From Martinezella lusitana (GTDB taxonomy: Bacteria > Pseudomonadota > Alphaproteobacteria > Rhizobiales > Rhizobiaceae), in NCBI RefSeq assembly GCF_010668395.1, contig NZ_WUEY01000007.1, positions 124,001 through 188,000 on the forward strand: 64,000 nucleotides of DNA, in the 5' to 3' direction. This document shows, piece after piece, positions 8,687 through 16,326 of this stretch. Position 1 is the first letter of the stretch, and the number at the start of each line of letters is the position of its first letter. The notes beneath the pieces were generated by a model. The model saw only the letters and a list, made by a program, of their open reading frames with translations, was not told the origin of the DNA and searched no databases. Made by a program: the position numbers and the translations under genes.

Positions 8687-8706
8687 GCAATGGGAGAAGG
8701 GTAGTC

Positions 8707-8970
8707 ATGGAAAGTCTAGGGCCTATCATCACACAATTGATAGCCGGCGCGATCGGTGGCAACGCCACCAGCGCCGTTTTGAAGCAGGAGGGGATCAACC
8801 TCGTCGCCAGAACGATCGCCGGTGCGATTGGCGGCCTCGGCGGCGGCCTGATCCTCAATCTGATCGGCAGCGAGGCTCTGACCGGCCTCGTCGCGCAAGG
8901 CATATCCTCGCTGATCGCGGGTGGCGTGCTTTCGGCAATCGTCGGCGCGGTTCTCGGCCGCAAGTCGTAA
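8707..8970 (+). CDS. Small glycine-rich hydrophobic protein, function unknown
   Basis: An 87-residue protein with ATG after a good ribosome binding site (GGGAGAAGGGTAGTC). It is made of glycine-zipper-like hydrophobic stretches (TIAGAIGGLGGGLILNLIG, LIAGGVLSAIVGAVLG) and ends with a basic RKS tail. There is no cleavable signal peptide. The pattern suggests a small inner-membrane protein able to oligomerise by helix packing. I do not recognise the family, though similar short open frames are often annotated as hypothetical in rhizobia. Toxin-like or pore-like behaviour is conceivable but not shown. Confidence 0.7.
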   Translation: MESLGPIITQLIAGAIGGNATSAVLKQEGINLVARTIAGAIGGLGGGLILNLIGSEALTGLVAQGISSLIAGGVLSAIVGAVLGRKS

Positions 8971-8984
8971 ATTTTCTAAGCCCT

Positions 8985-9016
8985 GCAAGCCGGGCGGAGC
9001 AACACGCCCTGCTTGC
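8985..9016 (+). terminator. Strong hairpin after the 8707 gene
   Basis: A 12-base arm (8985-8996) pairs with 9005-9016 at 11 of 12 positions (GCAAGC..GGGCG with CGCCC..GCTTGC) around an eight-base loop. Only a short T run follows, so termination is likely but not certain. Confidence 0.55.
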
Positions 9017-9357
9017 GCGGTTTCGATGCAAAATCTTGTTTGGCAATCGCGATCCTAAGATCTGTTTGCCAGGCCGTGTCATATCGGCCTCTCAACATGA
9101 GAGAGGATGACGGGAAAGACAGGCAAACGCAGCTGTGCCGGTTTCGCCGCCTTCAAGCCGACACCATCAGGGCACGATCTCCTTCCGGGCGGGCCTCCCG
9201 GGATCGCCTCCACCTCGCAGCACAGGATTGATGATTGTTCCCCCCGCGCTCCATCCATGAGGTGCAGCAGAGGGAAATGCAGGATATGTTGGAGTTTTGC
9301 AGGGTTGCGCTTAAATCCTGTAATGCCATTGGAGCGGTCGGCATTGTGCGAACTTGA

Positions 9358-9402
9358 TTGGCAACGTAAAAATGCGTCAATAAAGCTGACATATTTTTGC
9401 GT
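9358..9402 (+). promoter_or_regulatory. Candidate MarR operator/promoter
   Basis: The arms at 9364-9379 and 9387-9402 are inverted repeats matching at 13 of 16 positions (ACGTAAAAATGCGTCA against the complement ACGCAAAAATATGTCA), seven bases apart. A possible -35 TTGGCA (9358-9363) and weak -10 TAAAGC (9381-9386) with 17-base spacing overlap the dyad. Its position 42 bases before the MarR start fits autorepression; the protein-DNA link is inferred. Confidence 0.55.
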
Positions 9403-9443
9403 AAGTTTCCCGAATGCTCCAAAATAGGAAAGGAAATGCCAGG

Positions 9444-9926
9444 GTGCCACGACAGACGAGCCAGAATGCGGCAAAGACGGAGCTGCTGGAAACGCCGCTG
9501 CAGAATGCGGGGATCATTGATTTCGAGGTCATCGAGCTGCTTTTCTTCGCCTACCGCGACTTCGTTTCGGATCCGGACCAGATTCTCGTCAAGAGCGGCT
9601 TCGGGCGCGCTCATCATCGCGTCGTTCACTTCGTTAACCGCGAACCCGGCATGACGGTTGCGGACCTTCTGGAAACATTGCAGATCACCAAACAGAGTTT
9701 GGCGCGGGTCCTCAAACAATTGATCGATTCGGGTTATATTCGGCAGGTCGCAGGCCCGGAAGACCGACGACAACGGAAGCTTTACCCGACGCGGGCCGGC
9801 CGCGATCTGGCGCTGGCGCTGGCCGAGCCGCAATCGCGCCGCATTGAACGGGCATTCGAAGGCGCGTCGGAAGCGACCCGCGAAAGTGTGAAACGTTTCC
9901 TGAGGGGAATGCAGACCGAGAAGTGA
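9444..9926 (+). CDS. MarR-family transcriptional regulator (PetP-like)
   Basis: A 160-residue winged-helix dimeric DNA-binding protein. The recognition region is VADLLETLQITKQSLARVLKQLIDSGYIRQ, followed by the wing PEDRRQRKLYPT, with dimerisation helices at both ends. I choose the GTG at 9444 behind AGGAAAGGAAAT; an upstream in-frame ATG at 9414 would add ten residues. It lies 75 bases before an OmpR-type regulator gene. That pairing recalls petP-petR of Rhodobacter capsulatus, found upstream of its bc1 genes; here petABC lies 28 kb away. Ligand and targets are unknown; the dyad upstream suggests autoregulation. Confidence 0.85.
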   Translation: MPRQTSQNAAKTELLETPLQNAGIIDFEVIELLFFAYRDFVSDPDQILVKSGFGRAHHRVVHFVNREPGMTVADLLETLQITKQSLARVLKQLIDSGYIRQVAGPEDRRQRKLYPTRAGRDLALALAEPQSRRIERAFEGASEATRESVKRFLRGMQTEK

Positions 9927-10001
9927 TGGCAGTTCAGGCCGGAAACCGGCGTGCTATGCGTCATCTCAATCTATGGGTAGGACAGGATCGAGACGGATCG
10001 A

Positions 10002-10703
10002 ATGACGACAAAAACAGCAATCTCGGATGACGCCGCACATCTTCTGGTCGTGGACGACGATACCCGCATTCGCGCCCTTCTCAATCGTTACCTGATGGAA
10101 AAGGGATTCCGGGTAACGGCCGCCGCGGACGGCGCCGAGGCCCGCCGCAAGCTGGAAGGGCTCGACTTCGACCTCATCATCATGGACGTGATGATGCCCG
10201 GCGAATCCGGCATTTCGCTGACAGCGAGCCTGCGTGCGATCAAGAATATTCCGGTCATCATGCTGACCGCGCTTGCAGAGGCCGATTCCCGCATAGCCGG
10301 CCTCGAAGCCGGCGCGGACGATTATCTGCCGAAGCCCTTCGACCCGCGCGAGCTGGTGCTGCGCATCAACAACATCCTCCGGCGCAACGCCCCCGCCGAT
10401 TCCCCGAAGATCGAACTTGTGATGTTCGGGCCCTACACGTTCTCGCTCACCCGCAAGGAACTCAAGAAGGCGGCGGAGCTCATCCGTCTCACCGATCGCG
10501 AACAGGAAATCATGCTGCTGTTCGCGAAGCGTGCCGGCGAGACGATCCCGCGTCACGAACTCATCGGCAACGATGCCGAGGTCGGCGAGCGCACGATCGA
10601 CGTGCAGATCAATCGTCTGCGTCGCAAGATTGAAGACGATCCGGCCAACCCTATCTGGCTGCAGACGGTGCGTGGCATCGGCTACCGCCTTAGCATAGAC
10701 TGA
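10002..10703 (+). CDS. OmpR/PhoB-type response regulator
   Basis: A 233-residue two-domain regulator. The receiver domain (about 13-128) has the acidic pocket VVDDD (18-20), the phospho-acceptor Asp62 in LIIMDVMMPG, the switch Thr in MLTAL, and Lys111 in YLPKPFDP. The C-terminal winged helix (about 140-233) contains RLTDREQEIMLLFAKRAGE, then the recognition helix GERTIDVQINRLRRKIED and wing GIGYRLSID. It should be phosphorylated by the kinase encoded 23 bases downstream and then control transcription. The gene resembles PetR-type regulators by context with the MarR gene; the regulon cannot be read from this sequence. Confidence 0.92.
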   Translation: MTTKTAISDDAAHLLVVDDDTRIRALLNRYLMEKGFRVTAAADGAEARRKLEGLDFDLIIMDVMMPGESGISLTASLRAIKNIPVIMLTALAEADSRIAGLEAGADDYLPKPFDPRELVLRINNILRRNAPADSPKIELVMFGPYTFSLTRKELKKAAELIRLTDREQEIMLLFAKRAGETIPRHELIGNDAEVGERTIDVQINRLRRKIEDDPANPIWLQTVRGIGYRLSID

Positions 10704-10726
10704 GATCGGCTCCGCGGGACCAGGTT

Positions 10727-12109
10727 ATGGTGACATTCGATTCGATCAGGCGCGACCAGGATCACACGCCGTCCAGTGGATTGCGGTGGCTTTCGCGCTG
10801 GATGCGTCGCTACATATTGCCGACCGGCCTTTATGCGCGCTCGCTGCTGATCTTCATCCTGCCGATGATCATCCTGCAGGCGGTCGTCACCGTCGTCTTC
10901 ATGGAGCGCCATTGGCAGATGGTGACGCAGCGGCTGTCGATGGCGACCACGCGCGACATCGCCGCCATCATCACCATCATCGAGACCTATCCGCAGGACG
11001 CCGATTATTCCGCGATCACCCAGATCGCGAGACAGAAGCTCGACCTCGCCATTTCGATCGAACCGGGAGGCGAACTGCCGCCGCCGCGCGAAAAGCCGTT
11101 CTTTTCGATCCTCGACGGCATCTTGAGCGATGAGATCCGCGATCAGATCAATCTGCCCTTCTGGATCGACACGGTCGGAAACTCCAGCCTGGTCGAAATC
11201 CGCGTCAAGCTGCCCGACAAGGTTCTGCGCGTCTTCGCCAAGCGCAGCCAGACCTATGCCTCCAACACCCACATCTTCATTCTATGGATGGTCGGCACCT
11301 CGCTGGTGTTGATCGGCATCGCCGTTCTGTTCCTGCGCGGCCAGATCCGCCCGATCCTGGCATTGGCCCGGGCTGCGGAAAGCTTCGGCAAGGGCCAAAG
11401 GCTGGAAAACTACTCGCCGCGCGGGGCCGATGAAGTACGCCGCGCCGGCCTGGCCTTCATCCTCATGCGCGAGCGCATCGAACGCCAGATGGAGCAGCGC
11501 ACGGCAATGCTGTCCGGCGTCAGCCACGACCTGCGCACCGTCCTCACCCGCTTCAAGCTGCAGCTCGCCCTTGTCGGAGACAATCCCGATCTCGTCGGCC
11601 TCAGCGAGGATGTCGAGGACATGCAGAGCATGCTCGAGGGATACATGGCCTTCGCGCGCGGCGAAGCCGAGGAAGACGTCGGCCAGTTCAAGCTCAGCGA
11701 TATCCTCGATAAGATCCAGCAGGACTTCACCCTGCATGGCAAATCCATGAGCTTCTCGATCGATGGCGACAATGAAATCTCCGTGCGCCCGAATGCCTTT
11801 ACCCGTCTGGTGACCAACCTCGCCACCAATGCTCGCCGCTATGCCAAAACGCTCCGCATCGAGGCCAGGCACAGCGCCAAATGGCTGACGATCGTCTTTG
11901 ACGACGATGGCCCCGGCATTCCCGTCGAAGCGCGGGAGGATGTCTTCAAACCGTTCTTCCGGCTGGATGAGGCTCGAAACCTCGACAAATCAGGCACCGG
12001 TCTCGGTCTCGCCATTGCCCGCGACATCGCGCGCAGCCATGGCGGCAACGTCACGCTCGGCGACAGCCCGCAAGGCGGACTGCGTGCCACCATCCGCATT
12101 CCGGCCTGA
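10727..12109 (+). CDS. EnvZ-like membrane sensor histidine kinase
   Basis: A 460-residue inner-membrane kinase with TM1 at about 38-58, a periplasmic domain of roughly 120 residues, TM2 at about 183-203 and a HAMP linker (about 204-258). The H-box is SGVSHDLRTVLTRFKLQ, with phospho-acceptor His267. The catalytic domain has the N-box NLATNARRYA, G1 box DDDGPGIP and G2 box GTGLGLAIARDIA. The H-box has Val where most EnvZ-type kinases have Pro (HDLRTP). It is the obvious partner of the regulator just upstream. The signal sensed is unknown; by its position the periplasmic domain would receive it. Confidence 0.9.
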   Translation: MVTFDSIRRDQDHTPSSGLRWLSRWMRRYILPTGLYARSLLIFILPMIILQAVVTVVFMERHWQMVTQRLSMATTRDIAAIITIIETYPQDADYSAITQIARQKLDLAISIEPGGELPPPREKPFFSILDGILSDEIRDQINLPFWIDTVGNSSLVEIRVKLPDKVLRVFAKRSQTYASNTHIFILWMVGTSLVLIGIAVLFLRGQIRPILALARAAESFGKGQRLENYSPRGADEVRRAGLAFILMRERIERQMEQRTAMLSGVSHDLRTVLTRFKLQLALVGDNPDLVGLSEDVEDMQSMLEGYMAFARGEAEEDVGQFKLSDILDKIQQDFTLHGKSMSFSIDGDNEISVRPNAFTRLVTNLATNARRYAKTLRIEARHSAKWLTIVFDDDGPGIPVEAREDVFKPFFRLDEARNLDKSGTGLGLAIARDIARSHGGNVTLGDSPQGGLRATIRIPA

Positions 12110-12120
12110 GGAGACATCGA

Positions 12121-12702
12121 ATGCCGATCGACATCGATGGCATGCATTGGCTGAACGCGCCGCCGATGTGGGAGGTAAACCAGGGTCGGCTGTTCGTCCG
12201 ATCCGGCAGCAAGACCGATTTCTGGCAAGAAACCTATTATGGCTTCCATCGCGACGACGGGCACTTTCTCGGAATGCCGCGTCGTGGCGATTTCACCGCC
12301 GAAGTGAGCTTCATCGGGCACTATCGCGAGCTATATGACCAGGCCGGACTGATGGTCCGGCATGACGCCCGGCACTGGATGAAATGCGGGATCGAATATA
12401 CCGACGGCGCCAGGCATTTCAGCGTCGTCGTCACCAACGGCAATTCCGACTGGTCGGCCTTCCGGCTGGATCACGAGTTCGACGCCATGTCGGCGCGGGT
12501 GACGCGCAACGGCGACGCCCTCTTCGTCCAGTACCGCACCGACAGGATGGACGGGTGGCGCATGGCAAGGCTTGCCTGGTTCGATCCCGCGCTGGAGGAA
12601 GTGTCGGTCGGCCCGGCTTTCTGCTCGCCGCAGCGGGAAGGCTTCGAGGCGGAATTCCTCGATTTCAGCCTGACCGACCCGGTATCGAGGGATATTCACT
12701 GA
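12121..12702 (+). CDS. DUF1349 (concanavalin-like) protein
   Basis: A 193-residue soluble protein without a signal peptide, recognisable as DUF1349 by DFTAEVSFIGHYRELYDQAGLMVRHD, the W-x-KCGIEYTDGARHFSVVVT strand pair and GPAFCSPQREGFEAEF near the end. The fold is a concanavalin-A-like jelly roll; the yeast relative was described as affecting enolase regulation, but no activity is established for bacterial members. Its ATG is only 11 bases after the kinase gene (GAGGAGACATCGA before the start), so it is probably transcribed with the two-component system and may belong to the same response. Confidence 0.82.
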   Translation: MPIDIDGMHWLNAPPMWEVNQGRLFVRSGSKTDFWQETYYGFHRDDGHFLGMPRRGDFTAEVSFIGHYRELYDQAGLMVRHDARHWMKCGIEYTDGARHFSVVVTNGNSDWSAFRLDHEFDAMSARVTRNGDALFVQYRTDRMDGWRMARLAWFDPALEEVSVGPAFCSPQREGFEAEFLDFSLTDPVSRDIH

Positions 12703-12707
12703 GCCAC

Positions 12708-12731
12708 GTCCCTTGCCGTCACGCAAGGGAC
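12708..12731. terminator. Hairpin between convergent genes
   Basis: GTCCCTTGC and GCAAGGGAC form nine perfect base pairs around a six-base loop between the DUF1349 gene and csaA. No T run follows on either strand, so it is a weak terminator or a 3' end stabiliser. Confidence 0.55.
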
Positions 12732-12738
12732 ATCCCGC

Positions 12739-13080
12739 TCACATCAGCTTCTTGCCGTTCGGCACTGGCTGAGTCACCGCGGCAAGCACGATTGCACCCG
12801 TTTCGTCTTCGAAACCAAGGGTCAGCACCTCGGAGCGCACCGGTCCTATCTGCCGCGGCGGAAAATTGACCACCGCGAGGACCTGCCGACCGACAAGAGT
12901 TTCCGGCGTGTAGTGCACGGTGATCTGCGCGGAGGAACGCTTGATGCCGATCTCCGGCCCGAAATCGATCCGCAGCTTGTAGGCAGGCTTGCGCGCTTCC
13001 GGAAAAGTCTCCGCTTCGATGATCGTTCCGACGCGGATATCAACCCGCTCGAAATCGCCATAGGTGATCTCTTCCGTCAT
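12739..13080 (-). CDS. csaA: CsaA-type tRNA-binding domain protein
   Basis: A 113-residue single OB-fold protein of the tRNA_bind family (the domain also seen at the C-terminus of methionyl-tRNA synthetase). It reads DFERVDIRVGTIIEAETFPE, PAYKLRIDFGPEIGIKRSSA, and LVGRQVLAVVNFPPRQIGP. The family forms dimers; CsaA of Bacillus subtilis was described as an export-related chaperone, and structural work shows tRNA-like binding. Length equals the family's usual 110. It follows proC closely (21 bases) and likely ends a YbjN-proC-csaA operon. Confidence 0.88.
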   Translation of the reverse strand: MTEEITYGDFERVDIRVGTIIEAETFPEARKPAYKLRIDFGPEIGIKRSSAQITVHYTPETLVGRQVLAVVNFPPRQIGPVRSEVLTLGFEDETGAIVLAAVTQPVPNGKKLM

Positions 13081-13101
13081 GTCCTGCCCTTTATGGAAAA
13101 C

Positions 13102-13941
13102 TCAGCCGGCCAGTTCCTGCGCCCGCTTGCGCGCCGCCTCGATAGCCGCGTCGAACAGAGGCTGCATGCCATCCTCCGCCATCAGGACGCCTAGCGCCGC
13201 AGCGGTCGTTCCGCCGGGAGACGTCACGTTCTGACGCAGCCGCGAAGCGTCGTCGGGAGACTGGTGCAGCAACTCACCAGCCCCCGCGACGGTTTCCCGC
13301 GCGAGCCGCATGGCGAGGTCCGCCTGCAGGCCAAGCTTCCGGCCCGCCTCCGCCATGCATTCGACGAGATAGAAAACATAGGCAGGCCCGCTGCCCGAAA
13401 CCGCAGTCACCGAGTCGATGTCGGCTTCGCCCGGCACCCATTCGACCGGGCCGGAGACTTTCAGCAGGTTCTGAACCAGTTGCCGCTGACGTTCGCTCAC
13501 CCTCGCATTTGCGAAGGCGCCCGTGACGCCGCGCCCGACCATGGCGGGCGTGTTCGGCATGGCGCGCACCATCGCCGACTCTCCCAGATGCTGTTCCAGC
13601 GAGGACAGCGTCTTGCCGGCGGCGATGGAGACGGTGACCGTCCCCTCGCCCACGGCGGACTTGAGCGGCGGCAGAACCGCATCGATAAGCTGGGGCTTGA
13701 CGGCGATGAAAAGCACGCCCGCCGTCAAGCCGGCAGGAACTTCGGTGACATGGCGCGCACCCGCATCCGCAATCATTTTCCGCATCGGCTCAGCGGGATT
13801 GGGATCGACGACGATGACCGACGAGCCAGGCACGCCGTTCTTCAGCCATCCTGTCAGCAATGCACCACCCATGTTGCCCGCGCCGATCAGCAGGATCGGC
13901 CCGGAGGATGCAAATGCATTGGCGGATTGTTCACCAGTCAT
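13102..13941 (-). CDS. proC: Pyrroline-5-carboxylate reductase
   Basis: A 279-residue cytosolic enzyme that reduces 1-pyrroline-5-carboxylate to proline with NAD(P)H, the last step of proline synthesis. The N-terminal Rossmann motif is LLIGAGNMGGALLTGW. FIAVKPQ marks the cofactor domain, and the family signature is near the C-terminus (VTSPGGTTAAALGVL). SGSGPAYVF belongs to the dimerisation/active-site domain. The gene starts two bases after the YbjN-like gene, so translation may be coupled. Length matches the family. Confidence 0.95.
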   Translation of the reverse strand: MTGEQSANAFASSGPILLIGAGNMGGALLTGWLKNGVPGSSVIVVDPNPAEPMRKMIADAGARHVTEVPAGLTAGVLFIAVKPQLIDAVLPPLKSAVGEGTVTVSIAAGKTLSSLEQHLGESAMVRAMPNTPAMVGRGVTGAFANARVSERQRQLVQNLLKVSGPVEWVPGEADIDSVTAVSGSGPAYVFYLVECMAEAGRKLGLQADLAMRLARETVAGAGELLHQSPDDASRLRQNVTSPGGTTAAALGVLMAEDGMQPLFDAAIEAARKRAQELAG

Positions 13942-13943
13942 GA

Positions 13944-14444
13944 TTACGCTTCACCCACCGTTTCGAAAAGGACGGCTTCCATGGCGCGGTTCGCATCGAG
14001 CCCCGACCACACAACGAATTGGAAAGCCTGATAATAAGCCTCGCACGTATCGAGCGCGTTGGAAAGCAGCACCTCCACCTGCCGGTTGGTGGGCTCCGCC
14101 CCTCCGGACAGCAGCAGCGACTGCCGGAAGATGACGATATCCTCCTGGCGCCACAGATCGAAATGGCCCATCAGCACCTGCCCGTTGATGCAGGACAGGA
14201 GCTTGATCACCTCGTTGACGCGCGGATCCGGAACCTTGACATCGAACGCGCAGGCTATGTGCAGTGCCTCGAACTCTTCCATCCAGGAGAACGAGACATG
14301 ATAGTCGGTCCATCGCCCTTCGACGGTCATGGCGAGCTCATCCTCGCCGGACCGTTCGAACGACCAGTCGTTGTTGGCAGCAACGAATTCGATCATGTCG
14401 ACCGGATTCGATTGTCGTTCGGCTTCAATTTCCATAAGGCTCAT
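13944..14444 (-). CDS. YbjN-domain protein
   Basis: A 166-residue soluble protein with the YbjN (type III secretion chaperone-like) fold. Visible are MIEFVAANNDWSFERSGED at the N-terminus, a strand with YHVSFSWMEEFEALHIACAF, and INGQVLMGHFDLWRQEDIVIFR, the characteristic core. Such proteins are common in alphaproteobacteria; suggested roles include stress response and envelope homeostasis, with no established activity. It leads the operon with proC and csaA. ATG follows AAGGTGCTGC. Confidence 0.82.
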   Translation of the reverse strand: MSLMEIEAERQSNPVDMIEFVAANNDWSFERSGEDELAMTVEGRWTDYHVSFSWMEEFEALHIACAFDVKVPDPRVNEVIKLLSCINGQVLMGHFDLWRQEDIVIFRQSLLLSGGAEPTNRQVEVLLSNALDTCEAYYQAFQFVVWSGLDANRAMEAVLFETVGEA

Positions 14445-14619
14445 GCAGCACCTTCTTGACCGGATCGGTTGCAGCTTTCCCGTGACTCAACACTGAAAGA
14501 ACGCAAACAGCTTTACTCCGGAAACATCCTCGGGATGATGTTGAACGGCTGCCAGACTAACGCTTCCACCATGCCCGGGGCTTACCAAGTCCGTTTCGAA
14601 TCATCATTTAAAATCAGTG

Positions 14620-14739
14620 TATAATGGCATGCCCGGCATGCCAGCCCCTGAGCGGCGATTTTGGAAAAGGCGCTGTGGAAAGCTCTTCTGACGCCTATTC
14701 AGAAGGGAGTCATAACCGACTCTGGCGATTGGCTTTTTT
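14620..14739 (+). promoter_or_regulatory. Possible small-RNA locus
   Basis: The consensus -10 box TATAAT (14620-14625) has no good -35 partner. Downstream the DNA could fold into two or three hairpins and ends in six T, giving a hypothetical RNA of about 100 bases. It runs antisense to no gene. The stem directly before the T run is weak, which counts against a true terminator. Confidence 0.25.
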
Positions 14740-14782
14740 GCCTATGTCCACAGGTGCGGAAGCAGGCGGAAATTTTCAGAGG

Positions 14783-14809
14783 AAAAGGTGCGGCGAGCAG
14801 GCGCCGCAC
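14783..14809 (-). terminator. Rho-independent terminator of ubiK
   Basis: Read on the minus strand, GTGCGGCG (14809-14802) pairs with CGCCGCAC (14795-14788) around a six-base loop and is followed by CTTTTCC. It lies 23 bases after the ubiK stop. Confidence 0.75.
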
Positions 14810-14832
14810 AGGTCCGCAGGCGGAAAATGCGT

Positions 14833-15093
14833 TTATTCGCCCTTGGCGGCGAGCTTGGCTTCGAGCGCTTCGATTCTCGCAAGCAACGCGTCGTTTTCGT
14901 CACGCGCCTTGATCGCCATTTCGCGAACGGCCTCGAATTCCTCGCGCTTGACGATATCCAGGCTGTTCAGCCAGCGCTCGGCATGGGCATTGAAAGCCGT
15001 CTCTATCTCGCGACGCACGCCCTGGGCAGCACCGGCGGCATCGGTCATCAGCTTGGCGAACTCATCCAGGATTCGGTTCGGTCCAGTGCTCAT
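14833..15093 (-). CDS. ubiK: UbiK-type accessory factor (BMFP domain)
   Basis: An 86-residue protein: a short amphipathic N-terminal helix (RILDEFAKLMTDAAGAAQG), then KREEFEAVREMAIKARDENDA and a C-terminal coiled coil (LLARIEALEAKLAAKGE). This is the BMFP/UbiK layout. In Enterobacteria UbiK binds UbiJ and aids ubiquinone synthesis; the Brucella member BMFP is reported to be a membrane-fusogenic trimer. Divergent from lgt, with about 270 bases between. Confidence 0.88.
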   Translation of the reverse strand: MSTGPNRILDEFAKLMTDAAGAAQGVRREIETAFNAHAERWLNSLDIVKREEFEAVREMAIKARDENDALLARIEALEAKLAAKGE

Positions 15094-15361
15094 AGCAATC
15101 TCCTTGCGGCCGTCGGCCCTGAACGGTCAGGCATCGATATGGGCCAGATAGTGCTGAGGTAGGATTTCCAAGGGGCCGATGCAAGCAAATTGAGATCGAG
15201 ATAGGCCGGGACAACGCGGCCCCGGACAACGGAGAGAGCAACAAACGACTTGACCGTTTCGATGACGAACGCCATGTTCCGCGCACATTTGGATATAGCA
15301 TGCCTTTATCCCGAAAACGCGCGTCACGTTCGGGATCCATGCTGCAACGGGCCCGACCATC

Positions 15362-16249
15362 TTGCTGACATCCGCCAATCTCGCCGCCATTCTGCCGTTT
15401 CCGGATATCGATCCGATCGCCGTTTCCGTCGGCCCGCTCTCGATCCATTGGTATGGGCTTGCCTATGTGGCGGGCATTCTGCTCGGCTGGTTCTATGCCA
15501 GGCGGCTGGTCGACAATGGCAGGCTCTGGCTGAACGATACCGCTCCGATGACGCGCCAGCATCTGGACGACTTCATCCTGTGGGTCGCCTTCGGCATCGT
15601 TCTGGGCGGGCGCATCGGCTATATCCTCTTCTACGATCTCGATCCGGTACTCGCCAATCCGATCCGCGCCATCGAGGTCTGGAACGGCGGCATGTCCTTC
15701 CATGGCGGATTGATCGGCACGACCATCGCCATGATCCTGTTCGCAAGACGCAACAAGATCCCGGCATGGAGCCTGTTCGATATCGTTGCCGCCGTTGCGC
15801 CGATCGGGCTCTTCTTCGGCCGCATCGCCAATTTCATCAACGGCGAGCTCTGGGGCCGGGTAACGGATGTCCCCTGGGCGATGGTCTTCTGCAGTCCGCA
15901 TGTGGTCGCCGCCCATAACGGCGTCTGCCCTGCCGGCCCCGATCCGCGCCACCCGAGCCAGCTCTACGAGGCCGGTATCGAAGGCATCGTTCTGTTCTTT
16001 GTTCTCTTTGCCCTCACCCGTTGGGCGTTCGCCTTGAAGAAACCGGGCACAGTCAGCGGTATTTTTGTCATCGGCTATGCCTTCTCGCGTATTTTTGTCG
16101 AATTCTTCCGTCAGCCTGACGAGCAGCTTGGCTATCTGCTTGGCACGGGCTGGCTGACGATGGGCATGGTGCTGTCGCTTCCGATGGTTGCCATCGGCCT
16201 TTGGGCGGTCATCCGTGCCCGGCAGGCGTCCGCCAGACAGACAGCTTGA
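15362..16249 (+). CDS. lgt: Prolipoprotein diacylglyceryl transferase
   Basis: A 295-residue inner-membrane enzyme with seven transmembrane segments. It transfers diacylglycerol from phosphatidylglycerol to the lipobox cysteine of prelipoproteins. Key segments: MSFHGGLIGTTIA with the essential His, and the Lgt signature GRIANFINGELWGRVTDVPW. RHPSQLYEAGIEG and the C-terminal helix are also typical. The start codon is TTG; a nearby ATG at 15339 is out of frame. It heads the lgt-midA-pgeF cluster. The lipoprotein gene at 19550 encodes a likely substrate. Confidence 0.95.
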   Translation: MLTSANLAAILPFPDIDPIAVSVGPLSIHWYGLAYVAGILLGWFYARRLVDNGRLWLNDTAPMTRQHLDDFILWVAFGIVLGGRIGYILFYDLDPVLANPIRAIEVWNGGMSFHGGLIGTTIAMILFARRNKIPAWSLFDIVAAVAPIGLFFGRIANFINGELWGRVTDVPWAMVFCSPHVVAAHNGVCPAGPDPRHPSQLYEAGIEGIVLFFVLFALTRWAFALKKPGTVSGIFVIGYAFSRIFVEFFRQPDEQLGYLLGTGWLTMGMVLSLPMVAIGLWAVIRARQASARQTA

Positions 16250-16326
16250 GGTGGGGTTCAATATCGCGTGGTCTTTCCAAAAGACGCTCCCAGTTCGTCA
16301 GGATCACGCATTAGTGAAAGCAAAGA

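Larger units (their letters stand above)
8971..9443. other. Intergenic region with nested dyad, no gene
   Basis: A 473-base gap. Besides the hairpin at 8985-9016 it holds a nested palindrome at 9041-9071: TGGCAA, then GATC, CTAA, GATC, and TTGCCA. It ends with the dyad just before the MarR gene. Open frames here lack plausible starts or domains. Confidence 0.45.
14445..14832. other. Intergenic region with promoter-like box and hairpins
   Basis: A 388-base gap between two minus-strand genes. It contains a perfect TATAAT at 14620-14625 on the plus strand, a direct repeat of GGCATGCC (14626-14642), a hairpin CTTCTGA/TCAGAAG (14685-14705), a hairpin GAGTC/GACTC (14707-14722), a T6 run (14734-14739), and the ubiK terminator. 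No protein gene is convincing. Confidence 0.45.

Noticed and set aside
14749..14760. DnaA-box-like sequence near TGTCCACAG
   Set aside because: Two mismatches to TTATCCACA, single copy, and no origin-associated genes nearby.
15090..16261. A long minus-strand frame opposite lgt
   Set aside because: Codon composition reflects the antisense of lgt; no domain is found and lgt is unmistakable.
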